In this document: positions 48,255 through 56,947 of the stretch, in pieces
How positions within the stretch are numbered: position 1 is the stretch's first letter
Layout: each line of letters starts with the position of its first letter
NCBI RefSeq assembly: GCF_019649015.1
Contig: NZ_BLPI01000001.1
Span: 3,653,001 to 3,717,000, forward strand
Reading direction: 5' to 3'
From: Agarivorans litoreus
GTDB taxonomy: Bacteria; Pseudomonadota; Gammaproteobacteria; Enterobacterales; Celerinatantimonadaceae
DNA length: 64,000 bases
Notes under the pieces: generated by a model
The model's input: the letters and a program-made list of their open reading frames with translations, nothing else
Told to the model about the DNA's origin: nothing
The model's database searches: none
Program-made: the position numbers and the translations under genes

Positions 48255-49321
48255 CTAGCGGCTTTATATTGGCCGCTGGCTTTATCGCGAATTGACTTGC
48301 GTAAGCGCTCAACGGGTAGGTCGATACATTTGATAACCAATAGCGAAAGCACTACCAGTATTAGGCCTACCAGCAGCAAGGCCGCAAAGCTGAAGTGTTG
48401 TTTAAATTTACTTACTTCGCCTAACAGCAGCACACTTGCGATGATGCTCGCTTGGTAATGAAGTAGGTAAATTGGGTAGGAAAAGTCGCCAACAAACTTA
48501 TCGAAGCCAGCAGACATTTTGTTATTTAGGCTATGCCCCAAGGCTAAACTCAATACTAGCATCGCACTAATTAGCATATTGGTATAAAACAGTATCTCAG
48601 CGGTAATTAAGTGCAAACCTTGATTAATTTGCCAGGCGGTAAAACCAGAAATAGTGACCATAACCAGCAATATCAATGCTGGTTTTTTTAGTATAACTTG
48701 CCAGCTAATCGGCACTTTATTCTGTTGTACGACAAAATAGATAATGGCCCCAATGGAAAATGGCAGTGAGCCTGCTGGAATGGAAAAGTAACGGGCATGC
48801 CAGTATAGGTCGCCGATGTAGCTAGCAACAACATACAGCACCGATAAGGCTAACCAAATAAGGCTGCGTTGTAATGTTTTAGATATGCCCAAGCAAATGG
48901 CGCAATAGAAGAATATTTCTACGGTAAGTGCCCATGCCGCTGGAGATAAACGTGGCGTAATAGAGTGGGGTAGCCAGCTTGGGTAAACCATGGTGAGGTT
49001 ACCCAACAAACTAGCGGCATTGCTTGGTATCGCAATGGTTGAAAAGCCCGCTAGAGGAAAGTAGCGATTAAAGACCAGCAACAAAAGCAAACTTAATAGG
49101 CAAGCAAACCAATACCCTGGATAAAGGCGTAAAAATCGATTAAGGGCAAATCGCTTCTTGCCTGAAGCTTGATAACCGTAACGCTGCTGCATTACATAGG
49201 TCATCAAATATCCACTAAGAATGTAGAAGCCAAACACTGCAAAGCGACCGAAGTCGCTAAGCCAAAACAAGTGCCCAAATACTACCATTAATGCCCACAG
49301 TGTCCTTACCGTGCCAAACAT
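48251..49321 (-). CDS. Acyltransferase family 3 membrane protein
   Basis: 356 residues with about ten membrane segments. Start 'RTLWALMVVFGHLFWLSDFGRFAVFGFYILSGYLMTYVM' carries the catalytic-type His of the acyltransferase-3 (OafA/NodX) family, followed by 'RFLRLYPGYWFACL'. O-acetylates a polysaccharide or lipid; the neighbouring exopolysaccharide is the likely target. Its stop overlaps the stop of the ligase gene by four bases; the two run toward each other. Confidence 0.88.
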   Translation of the reverse strand: MFGTVRTLWALMVVFGHLFWLSDFGRFAVFGFYILSGYLMTYVMQQRYGYQASGKKRFALNRFLRLYPGYWFACLLSLLLLLVFNRYFPLAGFSTIAIPSNAASLLGNLTMVYPSWLPHSITPRLSPAAWALTVEIFFYCAICLGISKTLQRSLIWLALSVLYVVASYIGDLYWHARYFSIPAGSLPFSIGAIIYFVVQQNKVPISWQVILKKPALILLVMVTISGFTAWQINQGLHLITAEILFYTNMLISAMLVLSLALGHSLNNKMSAGFDKFVGDFSYPIYLLHYQASIIASVLLLGEVSKFKQHFSFAALLLVGLILVVLSLLVIKCIDLPVERLRKSIRDKASGQYKAAS

Positions 49322-49399
49322 ATTGCTACTCGTAAAATGTTAGAACAAACAGCTTGGCAGCTTAAATGGTTAATAACAAGCTAGTAACAAATTAATAGT

Positions 49400-50764
49400 T
49401 TACTGGCCGTTAGATAAAGGGTACATCTGCATATACTGGGTCATGGCATTGGCTAAATTCACCGACCAAAACTGCCCCGCTATGGTTAATGCGGCTTGTT
49501 GGCCAGTTAAACTGACTAAACCATTTGTTTGCCAAGCTTTAAACAAGGGTTGGCAATGTTCAAAAAGCGTTCTTCCATCGGGAAGTTTATCTGCATCAAT
49601 CAGCCCCTGATCACAAGCACTGGTGATTGCTGCTTTTAGCTGGGCATTGTTAGCGGGCAAACTTAGCTGCTCAAAAGCCCAGTAGTTCTCTGTTATGCCT
49701 GCGCGCCAAGTATCTATATCTCGAGTTTGCATTAAGGCGTAACCGTTGATGTTGCCACCGGCTCCTGCGCCAATCGGCAAAATTTCGGCTCCCTGTTTGG
49801 CTAAGGAGTTATAGCGGCTCTGCTCTTGTTCTCCATTTGCCCAATGGCAATAACTAAGCTGTCGGAAAGCGTTTTGGGCGAAGAACTGATGCCCTTGTTG
49901 GTACATTAACGCTTTGTCGCTGGTGCTCAATGGAACGGCTTCACGGCCCGCATCAATATTGCGTTGTAAGCCGCTGCCACCAAAGGTAAGCAATTGATAT
50001 AAATCTACACCGTGCACGCCTGTATCTAACACATCTTGTAAGTCTTGCTGCCAGTTCTCTGGCGTTTGGAAGGGGAGACCATAGATAAGGTCTATCGCAA
50101 TGGTCGCGCGATTACTGGCTGTTAGTTGGCTTAAGCGCTCTACAATGTAGTCTCGCTTATCAAGGCGTTTAGCAGCACGGCGAACTTTGGAGTTAAAGCT
50201 TTGTACACCAAAAGAAAAACGATTGAAACCACCGGCAAGAGCGGCCTCAAACTTGTTATCGTCAAAGCGATTTAATCTACCCTCTAGGGTTACTTCACAG
50301 CTGTCGCTTAAGGGAAAATAACGATGAATAAGCTGCCCAAGCTGGTTAAGTTGATCTGGGTTTAAATCAGTGGGTGTTCCACCACCTACATAGACTGCAT
50401 CAAAGCTTCTTGCTTGTGTCCAAGGGTAGTGAGATTTAGCAATCAGCTCTTGTTCCAACAGAGTAAAATAATCATCTATCATCTGTTGATTGCTGGCGTA
50501 TTGGAAGAAGTTACAAAAGGTGCAACGAACTCGACAAAACGGAATGTGAATGTAAATAGCGCGAGGTAACTGACTCGCTTTGCTTTGGCTTAATTGCTTG
50601 CTTAGCATCTGGTGTGCTTGCTCGCCATTTAAAGACTCACGCTTGCCATGGTTTGCATGCGCGCCAGTTTTTTTGGTGAAGGCAAATTGTAATGGAGAAG
50701 GGCTGGCTTGGCCGGTTAATGCTTCGGGCAATTGCTGTGGTGGTGCGAGATCAATGGTAGACAT
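49400..50764 (-). CDS. hutW: HutW/ChuW-type radical SAM haem-degrading methyltransferase
   Basis: 454 residues. Radical SAM cluster motif CxxxCxxC in 'IPFCRVRCTFCNFF', followed by 'AVYVGGGTPTDLNPDQL' and 'FSFGVQSFNSKVRRAAKR' as in the HemN-like superfamily. The long N-terminal extension and 'TLEGRLNRFDDNKFEAAL' fit the anaerobic haem utilisation protein HutW/ChuW rather than coproporphyrinogen dehydrogenase. Opens haem without oxygen to free iron. A Fur box lies 31 bases upstream. The usual partners (hutX, hutZ, hut transporter) are not in the window. Confidence 0.85.
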   Translation of the reverse strand: MSTIDLAPPQQLPEALTGQASPSPLQFAFTKKTGAHANHGKRESLNGEQAHQMLSKQLSQSKASQLPRAIYIHIPFCRVRCTFCNFFQYASNQQMIDDYFTLLEQELIAKSHYPWTQARSFDAVYVGGGTPTDLNPDQLNQLGQLIHRYFPLSDSCEVTLEGRLNRFDDNKFEAALAGGFNRFSFGVQSFNSKVRRAAKRLDKRDYIVERLSQLTASNRATIAIDLIYGLPFQTPENWQQDLQDVLDTGVHGVDLYQLLTFGGSGLQRNIDAGREAVPLSTSDKALMYQQGHQFFAQNAFRQLSYCHWANGEQEQSRYNSLAKQGAEILPIGAGAGGNINGYALMQTRDIDTWRAGITENYWAFEQLSLPANNAQLKAAITSACDQGLIDADKLPDGRTLFEHCQPLFKAWQTNGLVSLTGQQAALTIAGQFWSVNLANAMTQYMQMYPLSNGQ

Positions 50765-50794
50765 GCTGTACTCAAATAACTATTTAACCTTAAT

Positions 50795-50813
50795 GTAAAT
50801 CATTATCATTTGC
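50795..50813 (-). promoter_or_regulatory. Fur box upstream of hutW
   Basis: On the minus strand GCAAATGATAATGATTTAC matches the 19-base Fur consensus GATAATGATAATCATTATC at 14 positions, 31 bases before the hutW ATG. Predicts derepression under iron limitation. Confidence 0.75.
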
Positions 50814-50991
50814 GTTTGTTTGATCTAAGCCAAGTTTGCGTTTCTCATCTTTTAAATGTTTGTTATCAACACCTTTGGCTAAGATGCAAAATAAGGCCAC
50901 TAATTAGGCATTTTAATGCTGGTTGTTATGTTTGTAAGTGATTGTTATTGAACTATGATTAGCCTACTAACCATCGAATCAAGGAAGAAAG

Positions 50992-52650
50992 ATGAAGCCT
51001 TTCATTTATCGCGTATTTATTCCCTCTGTATTGGCTGGCTTACTCGCAGCCTGTAGCTCAAGCCCCGAGCAAACTTGGCAAGTCGATCAAAGCTATAAAA
51101 TCACCGTACTACATACTAACGATCATCATGGCCGCTTTTGGCACAACAAATATGGTGAGTATGGCTTAGCTGCGCGGAAGACCTTAATTGATAGTATTCG
51201 AGAGGAAGTGGCCGCCGAAGGGGGCAGTGTGTTGTTGTTATCCGGAGGTGACATTAACACCGGCGTGCCTGAGTCTGACTTATTAGACGCTGAGCCAGAC
51301 TTCAAAGGCATGAATATGTTGGGATATGATGCCATGGCGATAGGTAATCACGAGTTTGATAACAGCCTAGAAGTGTTAGCCAAGCAGCAACAGTGGGCTA
51401 ATTTTCCATTCTTGTCCGCCAACATTTATTCAAAATCCACTGGAGAACGTAAGTTTCAAGCCTATCAAATGTTTGACTTGCAAGGCGTGAAAGTGGCGGT
51501 GATCGGTTTCACTACCGAAGACACCTATAAACTGGTACTGCCAGATACTGTTGCCGATTTAGTCTTTGAAGATCCTAAAGTAGAAGCTAAAAAAGTGATT
51601 GCCGAGATTAACCAGCAGCACCAACCCGACTTAGTGTTTGCGGTTACTCATATGGGCCACTATGCCAATGCTAAACATGGCGTTAATGCGCCGGGAGATG
51701 TAAGTTTAGCGCGGTCACTTAACGAAGGTGAGTTAGATTTAATTGTGGGTGGCCACTCGCAAGAGCCGGTGTGCATGGAAGGTCCTAATATGTACACCCA
51801 AACTTTTAAGCCTGGTGATGAATGTAAACCCGATCAACAAAATGGCACTTGGATCGTCCAAGCCTATGAATGGGGTAAATATGTAGGGCGCGCCGATTAC
51901 ACCTTTAAAAACGGCGAGTTTACTTTAGACAGCTACAAACTCATCCCGGTTAACTTAAAGAAAAAAATCAAAGTAGACGGCAAAAAACAGCGGGTGTTTG
52001 TGCAAGAGGAAATTGCCCACAATCCCGAAGTTCTGGCTTTGTTAACCCCTTACCAAGAACAAGGCCAAGCGCAGCTTAATGTTAAGGTTGCTGAACTAAA
52101 CGGCCGCTTAGTGGGTGACCGTGACAAAGTACGTTTTGGCCAAACCAATCTAGGGCGATTAATTGCGTCTGCCCATAAAGAACGCGTAAATGCTGATTTT
52201 GCAGTAATGAACTCTGGCGGTGTTCGAGCCTCTATTGAGGCAGGGGATATCAGCTATAAAGACGTGCTTACCGTACAGCCTTTTTCTAACACCATTACCT
52301 ATGTTGATATGAATGGTGCAGAAGTGATGGAGTATTTATCGGTAGTTGCGGCTATGCCTGTGGATACCGGTGCTTACGCGCAATTTGCTGGCATTAGCAT
52401 GAAAGTAATTGATGGCAAGGTCAGCGATGTAGTGATTGCAGGCAAACCCTTAGATGAAGCCAGTATGTACCGTTTCACCGTTCCAAACTTTAATGCGACT
52501 GGCGGTGATGGTTATCCTACAATCACTGACCATAGTGGCTTTGTTGATACTGGCTTTGTCGATGCCGAAGTGCTTAAGGCTTACTTAGAGCAGCAAAGCC
52601 CAGTTAATGCCGCTGATTATGATGATAAAGGTGAGATTAGCTACCAGTAG
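50992..52650 (+). CDS. ushA: NutA/UshA-type 5'-nucleotidase lipoprotein
   Basis: 552 residues. Lipoprotein signal with lipobox LAAC ('VLAGLLAACSSS'). Metallophosphoesterase domain with 'VLHTNDHHGRFW', 'GGDINTG', 'IGNHEFD', 'VTHMGHYANA' and 'GGHSQEPVC', then the C-terminal nucleotidase domain ('NSGGVRASIEAGDISYKDVLTVQPF', 'NATGGDGYPTI'). Hydrolyses extracellular nucleotides and UDP-sugars to nucleosides and phosphate. The pattern is close to Vibrio NutA, an outer-membrane lipoprotein. Confidence 0.96.
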   Translation: MKPFIYRVFIPSVLAGLLAACSSSPEQTWQVDQSYKITVLHTNDHHGRFWHNKYGEYGLAARKTLIDSIREEVAAEGGSVLLLSGGDINTGVPESDLLDAEPDFKGMNMLGYDAMAIGNHEFDNSLEVLAKQQQWANFPFLSANIYSKSTGERKFQAYQMFDLQGVKVAVIGFTTEDTYKLVLPDTVADLVFEDPKVEAKKVIAEINQQHQPDLVFAVTHMGHYANAKHGVNAPGDVSLARSLNEGELDLIVGGHSQEPVCMEGPNMYTQTFKPGDECKPDQQNGTWIVQAYEWGKYVGRADYTFKNGEFTLDSYKLIPVNLKKKIKVDGKKQRVFVQEEIAHNPEVLALLTPYQEQGQAQLNVKVAELNGRLVGDRDKVRFGQTNLGRLIASAHKERVNADFAVMNSGGVRASIEAGDISYKDVLTVQPFSNTITYVDMNGAEVMEYLSVVAAMPVDTGAYAQFAGISMKVIDGKVSDVVIAGKPLDEASMYRFTVPNFNATGGDGYPTITDHSGFVDTGFVDAEVLKAYLEQQSPVNAADYDDKGEISYQ

Positions 52651-52663
52651 TTGCACGATATAG

Positions 52664-52689
52664 AAAAGCCTCTTTAAGAGGCTTTTTTT
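52664..52689 (+). terminator. Terminator after ushA
   Basis: Stem AAAAGCCTCTT/AAGAGGCTTTT with a minimal loop, followed by a T-run, 13 bases after the stop codon. Confidence 0.92.
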
Positions 52690-52715
52690 ATTGGCTGTAT
52701 TTGAGGATTAGTGGT

Positions 52716-52981
52716 TAGGGTCTGTTGATCTTTGGTGTTGAAATTTTGTTCGAGATAAGCGGGCTTTAATCGCGGCGAGCACTTAGAAGCCTAGTGGGCT
52801 AAGCAAGAAGTGCTTAACAAAGAGTAAAGTTCGCATATCCGAACCCTTCGGGCAGCATTTCTTAGCCATTTATTCAGCGTTAGCGTGTGTTTATTAAGCC
52901 CACTTAACTGCACACTCACTGCCTTGCCTAAATGGCTAATAAATTACTGCAAAAACCATCAGCAAAGATCAACAGACCCTA
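52716..52981. mobile_element. MITE copy 2 (262 bp, TA-flanked)
   Basis: Element 52718-52979 in the same orientation as copy 1 at 24715-24976, with the same 17-base terminal repeats and TA on both sides. Six base differences between the copies. It is inserted in a harmless spot between the ushA terminator and the cupin gene. No coding frame. Confidence 0.88.
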
Positions 52982-53116
52982 GCTACACCCCTGATAAATC
53001 TTCAATCAAATACTTGGTTTTGGTGGCTGTAATTTACTAGATGTTGATTGCGAAATTGTATTAGCTCGCTATCTTTTAGTTTATGTTCATTAAGTACTTA
53101 ATTGTTAAGGATGCTA

Positions 53117-53482
53117 ATGAAAACCACTGCGCAATACTGGAATGTATTAGCTACAAATAGTGCTAACCAATGGGAAGAGATAGAGGGCAGTGATGGGCAG
53201 TTACATCAGCTTACCCTAGCCATAGATGACAGCACCGGTGACTATACACGCCTAACTCGCTTTAAAGCTGGAGCAAATACCGACGCCTTTGGCGCTAAAT
53301 CACATACTTATCCAGAGGAGATCTACATTATCTCTGGCCGTTTGTATGACGCGGCTTTTGACCTGTGGTTGGAAGCAGGGCACTACGCTAGCCGTCCACC
53401 GGGCGAGGTTCATGGCCCATTTAAGTGTGAGCAAGAGTGTTTGGTGTTGGAAGTGTCTTATCCAAGCCAAGCGTTAAGCTAA
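53117..53482 (+). CDS. Cupin-domain protein
   Basis: 121 residues from the ATG at 53117 (AAGGATGCTA before it); earlier in-frame Mets at 53102 and 53111 lack this spacing. One cupin barrel: 'THTYPEEIYIISGRLYDAAFDLWLEAGHYASRPPGEVHGPFKCEQECLVLEVSY', resembling ChrR-like or auxiliary cupins with a metal site made of His/Glu. The reaction is unknown. Followed 57 bases later by an NTF2-like protein. Confidence 0.8.
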   Translation: MKTTAQYWNVLATNSANQWEEIEGSDGQLHQLTLAIDDSTGDYTRLTRFKAGANTDAFGAKSHTYPEEIYIISGRLYDAAFDLWLEAGHYASRPPGEVHGPFKCEQECLVLEVSYPSQALS

Positions 53483-53539
53483 TGCTGGCTAGTTTGTTCT
53501 ACTATTGAGATAACATCATTTGATTGCTTGGGAGCAAAT

Positions 53540-53923
53540 ATGGCCAGCCAGTTAAAGCAGAATAAAGCTAACGCAGTGGCATTTTATCAAATGGCTTATT
53601 TGGGTGAGCCAGCCAAAGCTGTAGAGATGTTTGTTGGTGACGAATACATTCAACATAACCCCGTGGTCGCAAATGGCAAACAAGGTTTTATTAATTATTT
53701 CGATGAAATGCAGCGCGACTATCCCAACAAACAAATTAAGTTTCTACGCTGTATCGCCGAGGGCGACATGGTGGCGTTACATACTCACCAAATTTGGCCG
53801 GAAAATGACCAATATGTCACCATGGATTTTTTCCGCTTTGATGAGAATGGCAAAATTGTAGAGCATTGGGACAGTATTCAAGAAGTGCCAGAAGGCAGTG
53901 CTAATAGCAATAGTATGTTCTAA
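53540..53923 (+). CDS. SnoaL-like (NTF2-fold) protein
   Basis: 127 residues from the ATG at 53540 with GGGAG upstream; a TTG at 53528 is in frame. 'NAVAFYQMAYLGEPAKAVEMFVGDEYIQHNPVVANGKQGFINYFDEM' and 'MDFFRFDENGKIVEHWDSIQEVP' are typical of the SnoaL-like polyketide-cyclase family. Often of unknown physiological role. Probably one unit with the cupin gene. Confidence 0.85.
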   Translation: MASQLKQNKANAVAFYQMAYLGEPAKAVEMFVGDEYIQHNPVVANGKQGFINYFDEMQRDYPNKQIKFLRCIAEGDMVALHTHQIWPENDQYVTMDFFRFDENGKIVEHWDSIQEVPEGSANSNSMF

Positions 53924-53946
53924 TCAAAAAGGAGCTGCATTGGGTA

Positions 53947-53977
53947 TAAAGCCGACTAAAAGTCGGCTTTATTGTTT
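53947..53977 (+). terminator. Terminator after the SnoaL-like gene
   Basis: Stem TAAAGCCGACT/AGTCGGCTTTA with loop AAA followed by TTGTTTC, 24 bases after the stop. Confidence 0.85.
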
Positions 53978-54121
53978 CTGAGAGCAGTGTTTGTTGTCGG
54001 GGCATTATTAAGAGAATTGAACACTCTTTGGTCTTTGCGTTAACTCGTTGATTTAGCACATTTTGGCATATCTTTTTTGTTGCTAAAGTAGCTTTGCTTT
54101 ATTTGATAAATAGGGATTTTA

Positions 54122-54388
54122 ATGAAACAAGCAGTACTATTAATCATTAGTATTTTGGCAATAAGCGGATGCAATTCTCAAGCTAAGCCTACCGGGCAGG
54201 CTTGCATGGGAGCACGTGGTGGCTCCCTTGTAGAAGGTTTAGACGGGCAATGTAAGGCGGGTGACGCTATTGCTACTAAAGAGCCGACTTACTATTGTGA
54301 TTTTAATTATGCAGTGGCTTACAACGACTACAACTCGGCCATGTGTATATATAGCGGAAAACGTAAAAGTGAGCGCACAGCAGGTTAA
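54122..54388 (+). CDS. Small cysteine-containing lipoprotein
   Basis: 88 residues. Lipoprotein signal 'MKQAVLLIISILAISGC' with lipobox ISGC. The mature part has four further Cys (in 'GQACMG', 'GQCKAG', 'YYCDFN', 'AMCIYS') that could form two disulfides. I do not recognise the family. Own terminator downstream. The short length, clear signal and regular Cys spacing support a real gene. Confidence 0.7.
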   Translation: MKQAVLLIISILAISGCNSQAKPTGQACMGARGGSLVEGLDGQCKAGDAIATKEPTYYCDFNYAVAYNDYNSAMCIYSGKRKSERTAG

Positions 54389-54413
54389 GATCTAGCTATT
54401 TCACTCTAAATCT

Positions 54414-54445
54414 AAAAAGGCAGCATTTTTATGCTGCCTTTAGTT
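54414..54445. terminator. Bidirectional terminator between the small lipoprotein and ldhA
   Basis: Stem AAAGGCAGCAT/ATGCTGCCTTT with loop TTTT, A-run before and T-run after, so it can end transcription from both convergent genes. Confidence 0.85.
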
Positions 54446-54479
54446 TATGGCTTGTTTTGGTTTTTAACCAAGATCTAGA

Positions 54480-55490
54480 TTAGCTGTTGTCTACCACTTC
54501 AGCGGTTACTTCATTGCCGTTACGTTGTCCTTGGCTAAATGCGTTGGCGTTTAGCAAGGTGGTATCAGCAATGCTTTGCAAGGCCTCTTGGGTTAAAAAG
54601 GCCTGATGACCAGTAAAGATAACGTTGTGACAAGCCGACAAACGGCGGAACACGTCATCCAGAATGACTTCGGCGGATAAATCTTCAAAGAACAATTCTT
54701 TCTCATGTTCATACACATCCAAAGCTAAGCCGCCTAATGTCCCGTCTTTTAGTGCTTCAATACAGGCCGTAGAATCTACCAGTTTGCCGCGACTGGTGTT
54801 GATCAGCAAGGTGCCTTTTTTCATCTGGCTAAAGGCCGATTTACCAATTAAGTAAGTATTTTCAGGGGTAAGCGGGCAGTGCAAGGTAATAATGTTTGAT
54901 TGCGCCAGTAGCTCTGCCATGCTTACGTACTCTATGCCTAGCTCTTTAGCTGCGTCATTGGGGTAAGGGTCAAAAGCAATTACTCGGCAACCAAAACCCT
55001 TGAGTATGCGCGCGGTGGCTAAGCCGATTTTCCCGGTGCCTATTACTCCAGCGGTTTTACCAAAAATGTTCATGCCAGTTAAACCTTCTAAAGAGAAGTT
55101 GGCATCGCGGGTACGTTGGTAGGCTTTGTGAATACGACGGTTTAAAGTCATCATCAACGCGATGGCATGTTCGGCCACTGCTTCCGGCGAGTAAGCCGGT
55201 ACGCGTGAAACGGTAATACCTAGTTGCTCTGCTTTGGCGAGGTCTACATTGTTAAAGCCTGCACAACGTAACAGTATAAGTTGGATCCCGTGTTCGGCTA
55301 AGGCTTCCAAAGTTGCGGCAGACAAGTCATCATTTACAAAGGCACATACCGCATCAGCGCCATGGGCTAAGCGGGCAGTTTTTGCCGAGAGGGCGGTATC
55401 GAAATACTCGATGCTAAAAGCTGAAGATGTATTTTGGGCATCAAAATGTTCGCGGTCGTAGCGCTTAGCGCTGAAAAAACTAATCTTCAT
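54480..55490 (-). CDS. ldhA: LdhA, D-lactate dehydrogenase
   Basis: 336 residues, D-2-hydroxyacid dehydrogenase family. NAD site 'TAGVIGTGKIGLATARILKGFGCRVIAFDPYP', catalytic Arg in 'LINTSRGKLVDS', and His in 'VIFTGHQAFLTQEAL'. The start 'MKISFFSAKRYDREHFD' is typical of fermentative LdhA. Reduces pyruvate to D-lactate with NADH. Single gene, divergent from the cidA/cidB pair. Confidence 0.95.
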   Translation of the reverse strand: MKISFFSAKRYDREHFDAQNTSSAFSIEYFDTALSAKTARLAHGADAVCAFVNDDLSAATLEALAEHGIQLILLRCAGFNNVDLAKAEQLGITVSRVPAYSPEAVAEHAIALMMTLNRRIHKAYQRTRDANFSLEGLTGMNIFGKTAGVIGTGKIGLATARILKGFGCRVIAFDPYPNDAAKELGIEYVSMAELLAQSNIITLHCPLTPENTYLIGKSAFSQMKKGTLLINTSRGKLVDSTACIEALKDGTLGGLALDVYEHEKELFFEDLSAEVILDDVFRRLSACHNVIFTGHQAFLTQEALQSIADTTLLNANAFSQGQRNGNEVTAEVVDNS

Positions 55491-55582
55491 AGCGTCTCCT
55501 AAAACAATGTTAGCTAACGATAGCTTGTTTTGTAATTTTATTACATAATAGCGTCATTGAATAACAAAAGTCGACAAGAGTT

Positions 55583-55999
55583 ATGAGAAAGTTTCAGAAA
55601 TCAGTTGTTCTAGAAATGGCCTCTGGATTAGCGGTGATTTACGCTGCGTTGTGGGCTGGTCGTTGGTTAAGTGAAATTAGCGGAAACCTTCTCCCTGCAA
55701 GTATTGTAGGTATGCTTCTGTTAACCATGGCCTTACAGTTTCGCTGGATTAAACTGGCTTGGGTAGAGCAAACTGCTAATCAATTTGTCCGCTGGATGTC
55801 ACTTTTGTTTGTACCTATTAGTATTGGTTTAGTAGAGCATATTGAAACTTTATTACAGGCTTTGCCTGCAATGTTGCTTACTTGTGCTTTGGCGACTCTG
55901 ATTTTACTGGTAGTGGTTGGCAAAGCTTACCAACACTGGGAGCGAAAGCACGAACTTAAGGCTACTCAGCCACAATCTTTAGATGGAGAGGCAAAATAA
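55583..55999 (+). CDS. CidA/LrgA family membrane protein
   Basis: 138 residues with four membrane segments. 'GNLLPASIVGMLLLTMALQFRWIK' and 'FVPISIGLVEHIETL' are the LrgA/CidA pattern. These proteins act with LrgB/CidB; earlier seen as murein-hydrolase exporters, some members transport small metabolites such as pyruvate. Lies divergent to ldhA, and its stop overlaps the next start by one base. Confidence 0.9.
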   Translation: MRKFQKSVVLEMASGLAVIYAALWAGRWLSEISGNLLPASIVGMLLLTMALQFRWIKLAWVEQTANQFVRWMSLLFVPISIGLVEHIETLLQALPAMLLTCALATLILLVVVGKAYQHWERKHELKATQPQSLDGEAK

Positions 56000-56676
56000 T
56001 GGTGAATTTTCTTTACCTGCCACTAACCATTGGATTATTTATTGCCGCAAAACATCTGCAACAACGTTTTTCGGTTACCTGGCTTAATCCCGTTCTAATT
56101 ACCTTGAGCATATTGGTGGTTAGTTTGTTGGCTTTTGACATCTCTTTTGACGATTACAATCAATATAGTGGGTGGCTAAGTAAGCTACTAGAGCCAGCAG
56201 TGGTTGCCTTAGGTGTTCCTTTATATAAGCAGTTATACGATATAAAAGCAGAACTACCACGTATTGCTATTACTATTGTTGTTGCGGCAGTTGTGGCTAT
56301 TGCTACTACAGTTGGCTTGGCGCTGGTGGTTGGGGCATCGCCTGAAATTGCGGCGTCTTTAGCGCCTAAATCAGTCACTACGCCTATTGCGGTGCTAATT
56401 AGTGAACAAGTGGCTGGGGAGCCTGCATTAACGGCTATTGCTGTATTGATAACTGGCTTAGTGGGGGCGGTGGCAGGAATTCCGGTACTTAAATTATGTG
56501 GGGTGCACTCAGTTAAGGCGCAAGGCATTGCCATGGGCACCGCCTGTCACGCTTTGGGGACTGCTCGTATTGCTGAAGAGGGGCATCAGCAAGGTGCTTA
56601 TGGCGCGCTAGCCCTAGTGCTCAGCGCTACTTTTAGTGCAATGCTTTGTCCACTCATTGTGCCGCTGTTTACTTGA
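55999..56676 (+). CDS. CidB/LrgB family membrane protein
   Basis: 225 residues with about seven membrane segments. 'AASLAPKSVTTPIAVLISEQVAG' and 'GTACHALGTARIAEEGHQQGAYGALALVLSATFSAMLCPL' are LrgB signatures. Works with the CidA/LrgA partner directly upstream. Confidence 0.93.
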   Translation: MVNFLYLPLTIGLFIAAKHLQQRFSVTWLNPVLITLSILVVSLLAFDISFDDYNQYSGWLSKLLEPAVVALGVPLYKQLYDIKAELPRIAITIVVAAVVAIATTVGLALVVGASPEIAASLAPKSVTTPIAVLISEQVAGEPALTAIAVLITGLVGAVAGIPVLKLCGVHSVKAQGIAMGTACHALGTARIAEEGHQQGAYGALALVLSATFSAMLCPLIVPLFT

Positions 56677-56947
56677 AGTTAACCGCAGCTTTTAGCGGTG
56701 CTGATGATCACCTTTGGCTTGAAACTATGCCGTTCTAGTCCTTCGTTTATTGCTTTGGAAAGACGAAGAGCAGTCCATTAGAATGAGTCAGTCGATGACT
56801 TAGACAAACTCCTTGTAGAATTCTCTAATCAACGAGAGAGCCTCGCCGGTATTATTTAATTAATATTGTCAGTTTATTTTCGACATTTTTAAACTATTGT
56901 TAAATAGAGGTTTTGAATGGATTCACATCTGCGATATGGAGATATCT

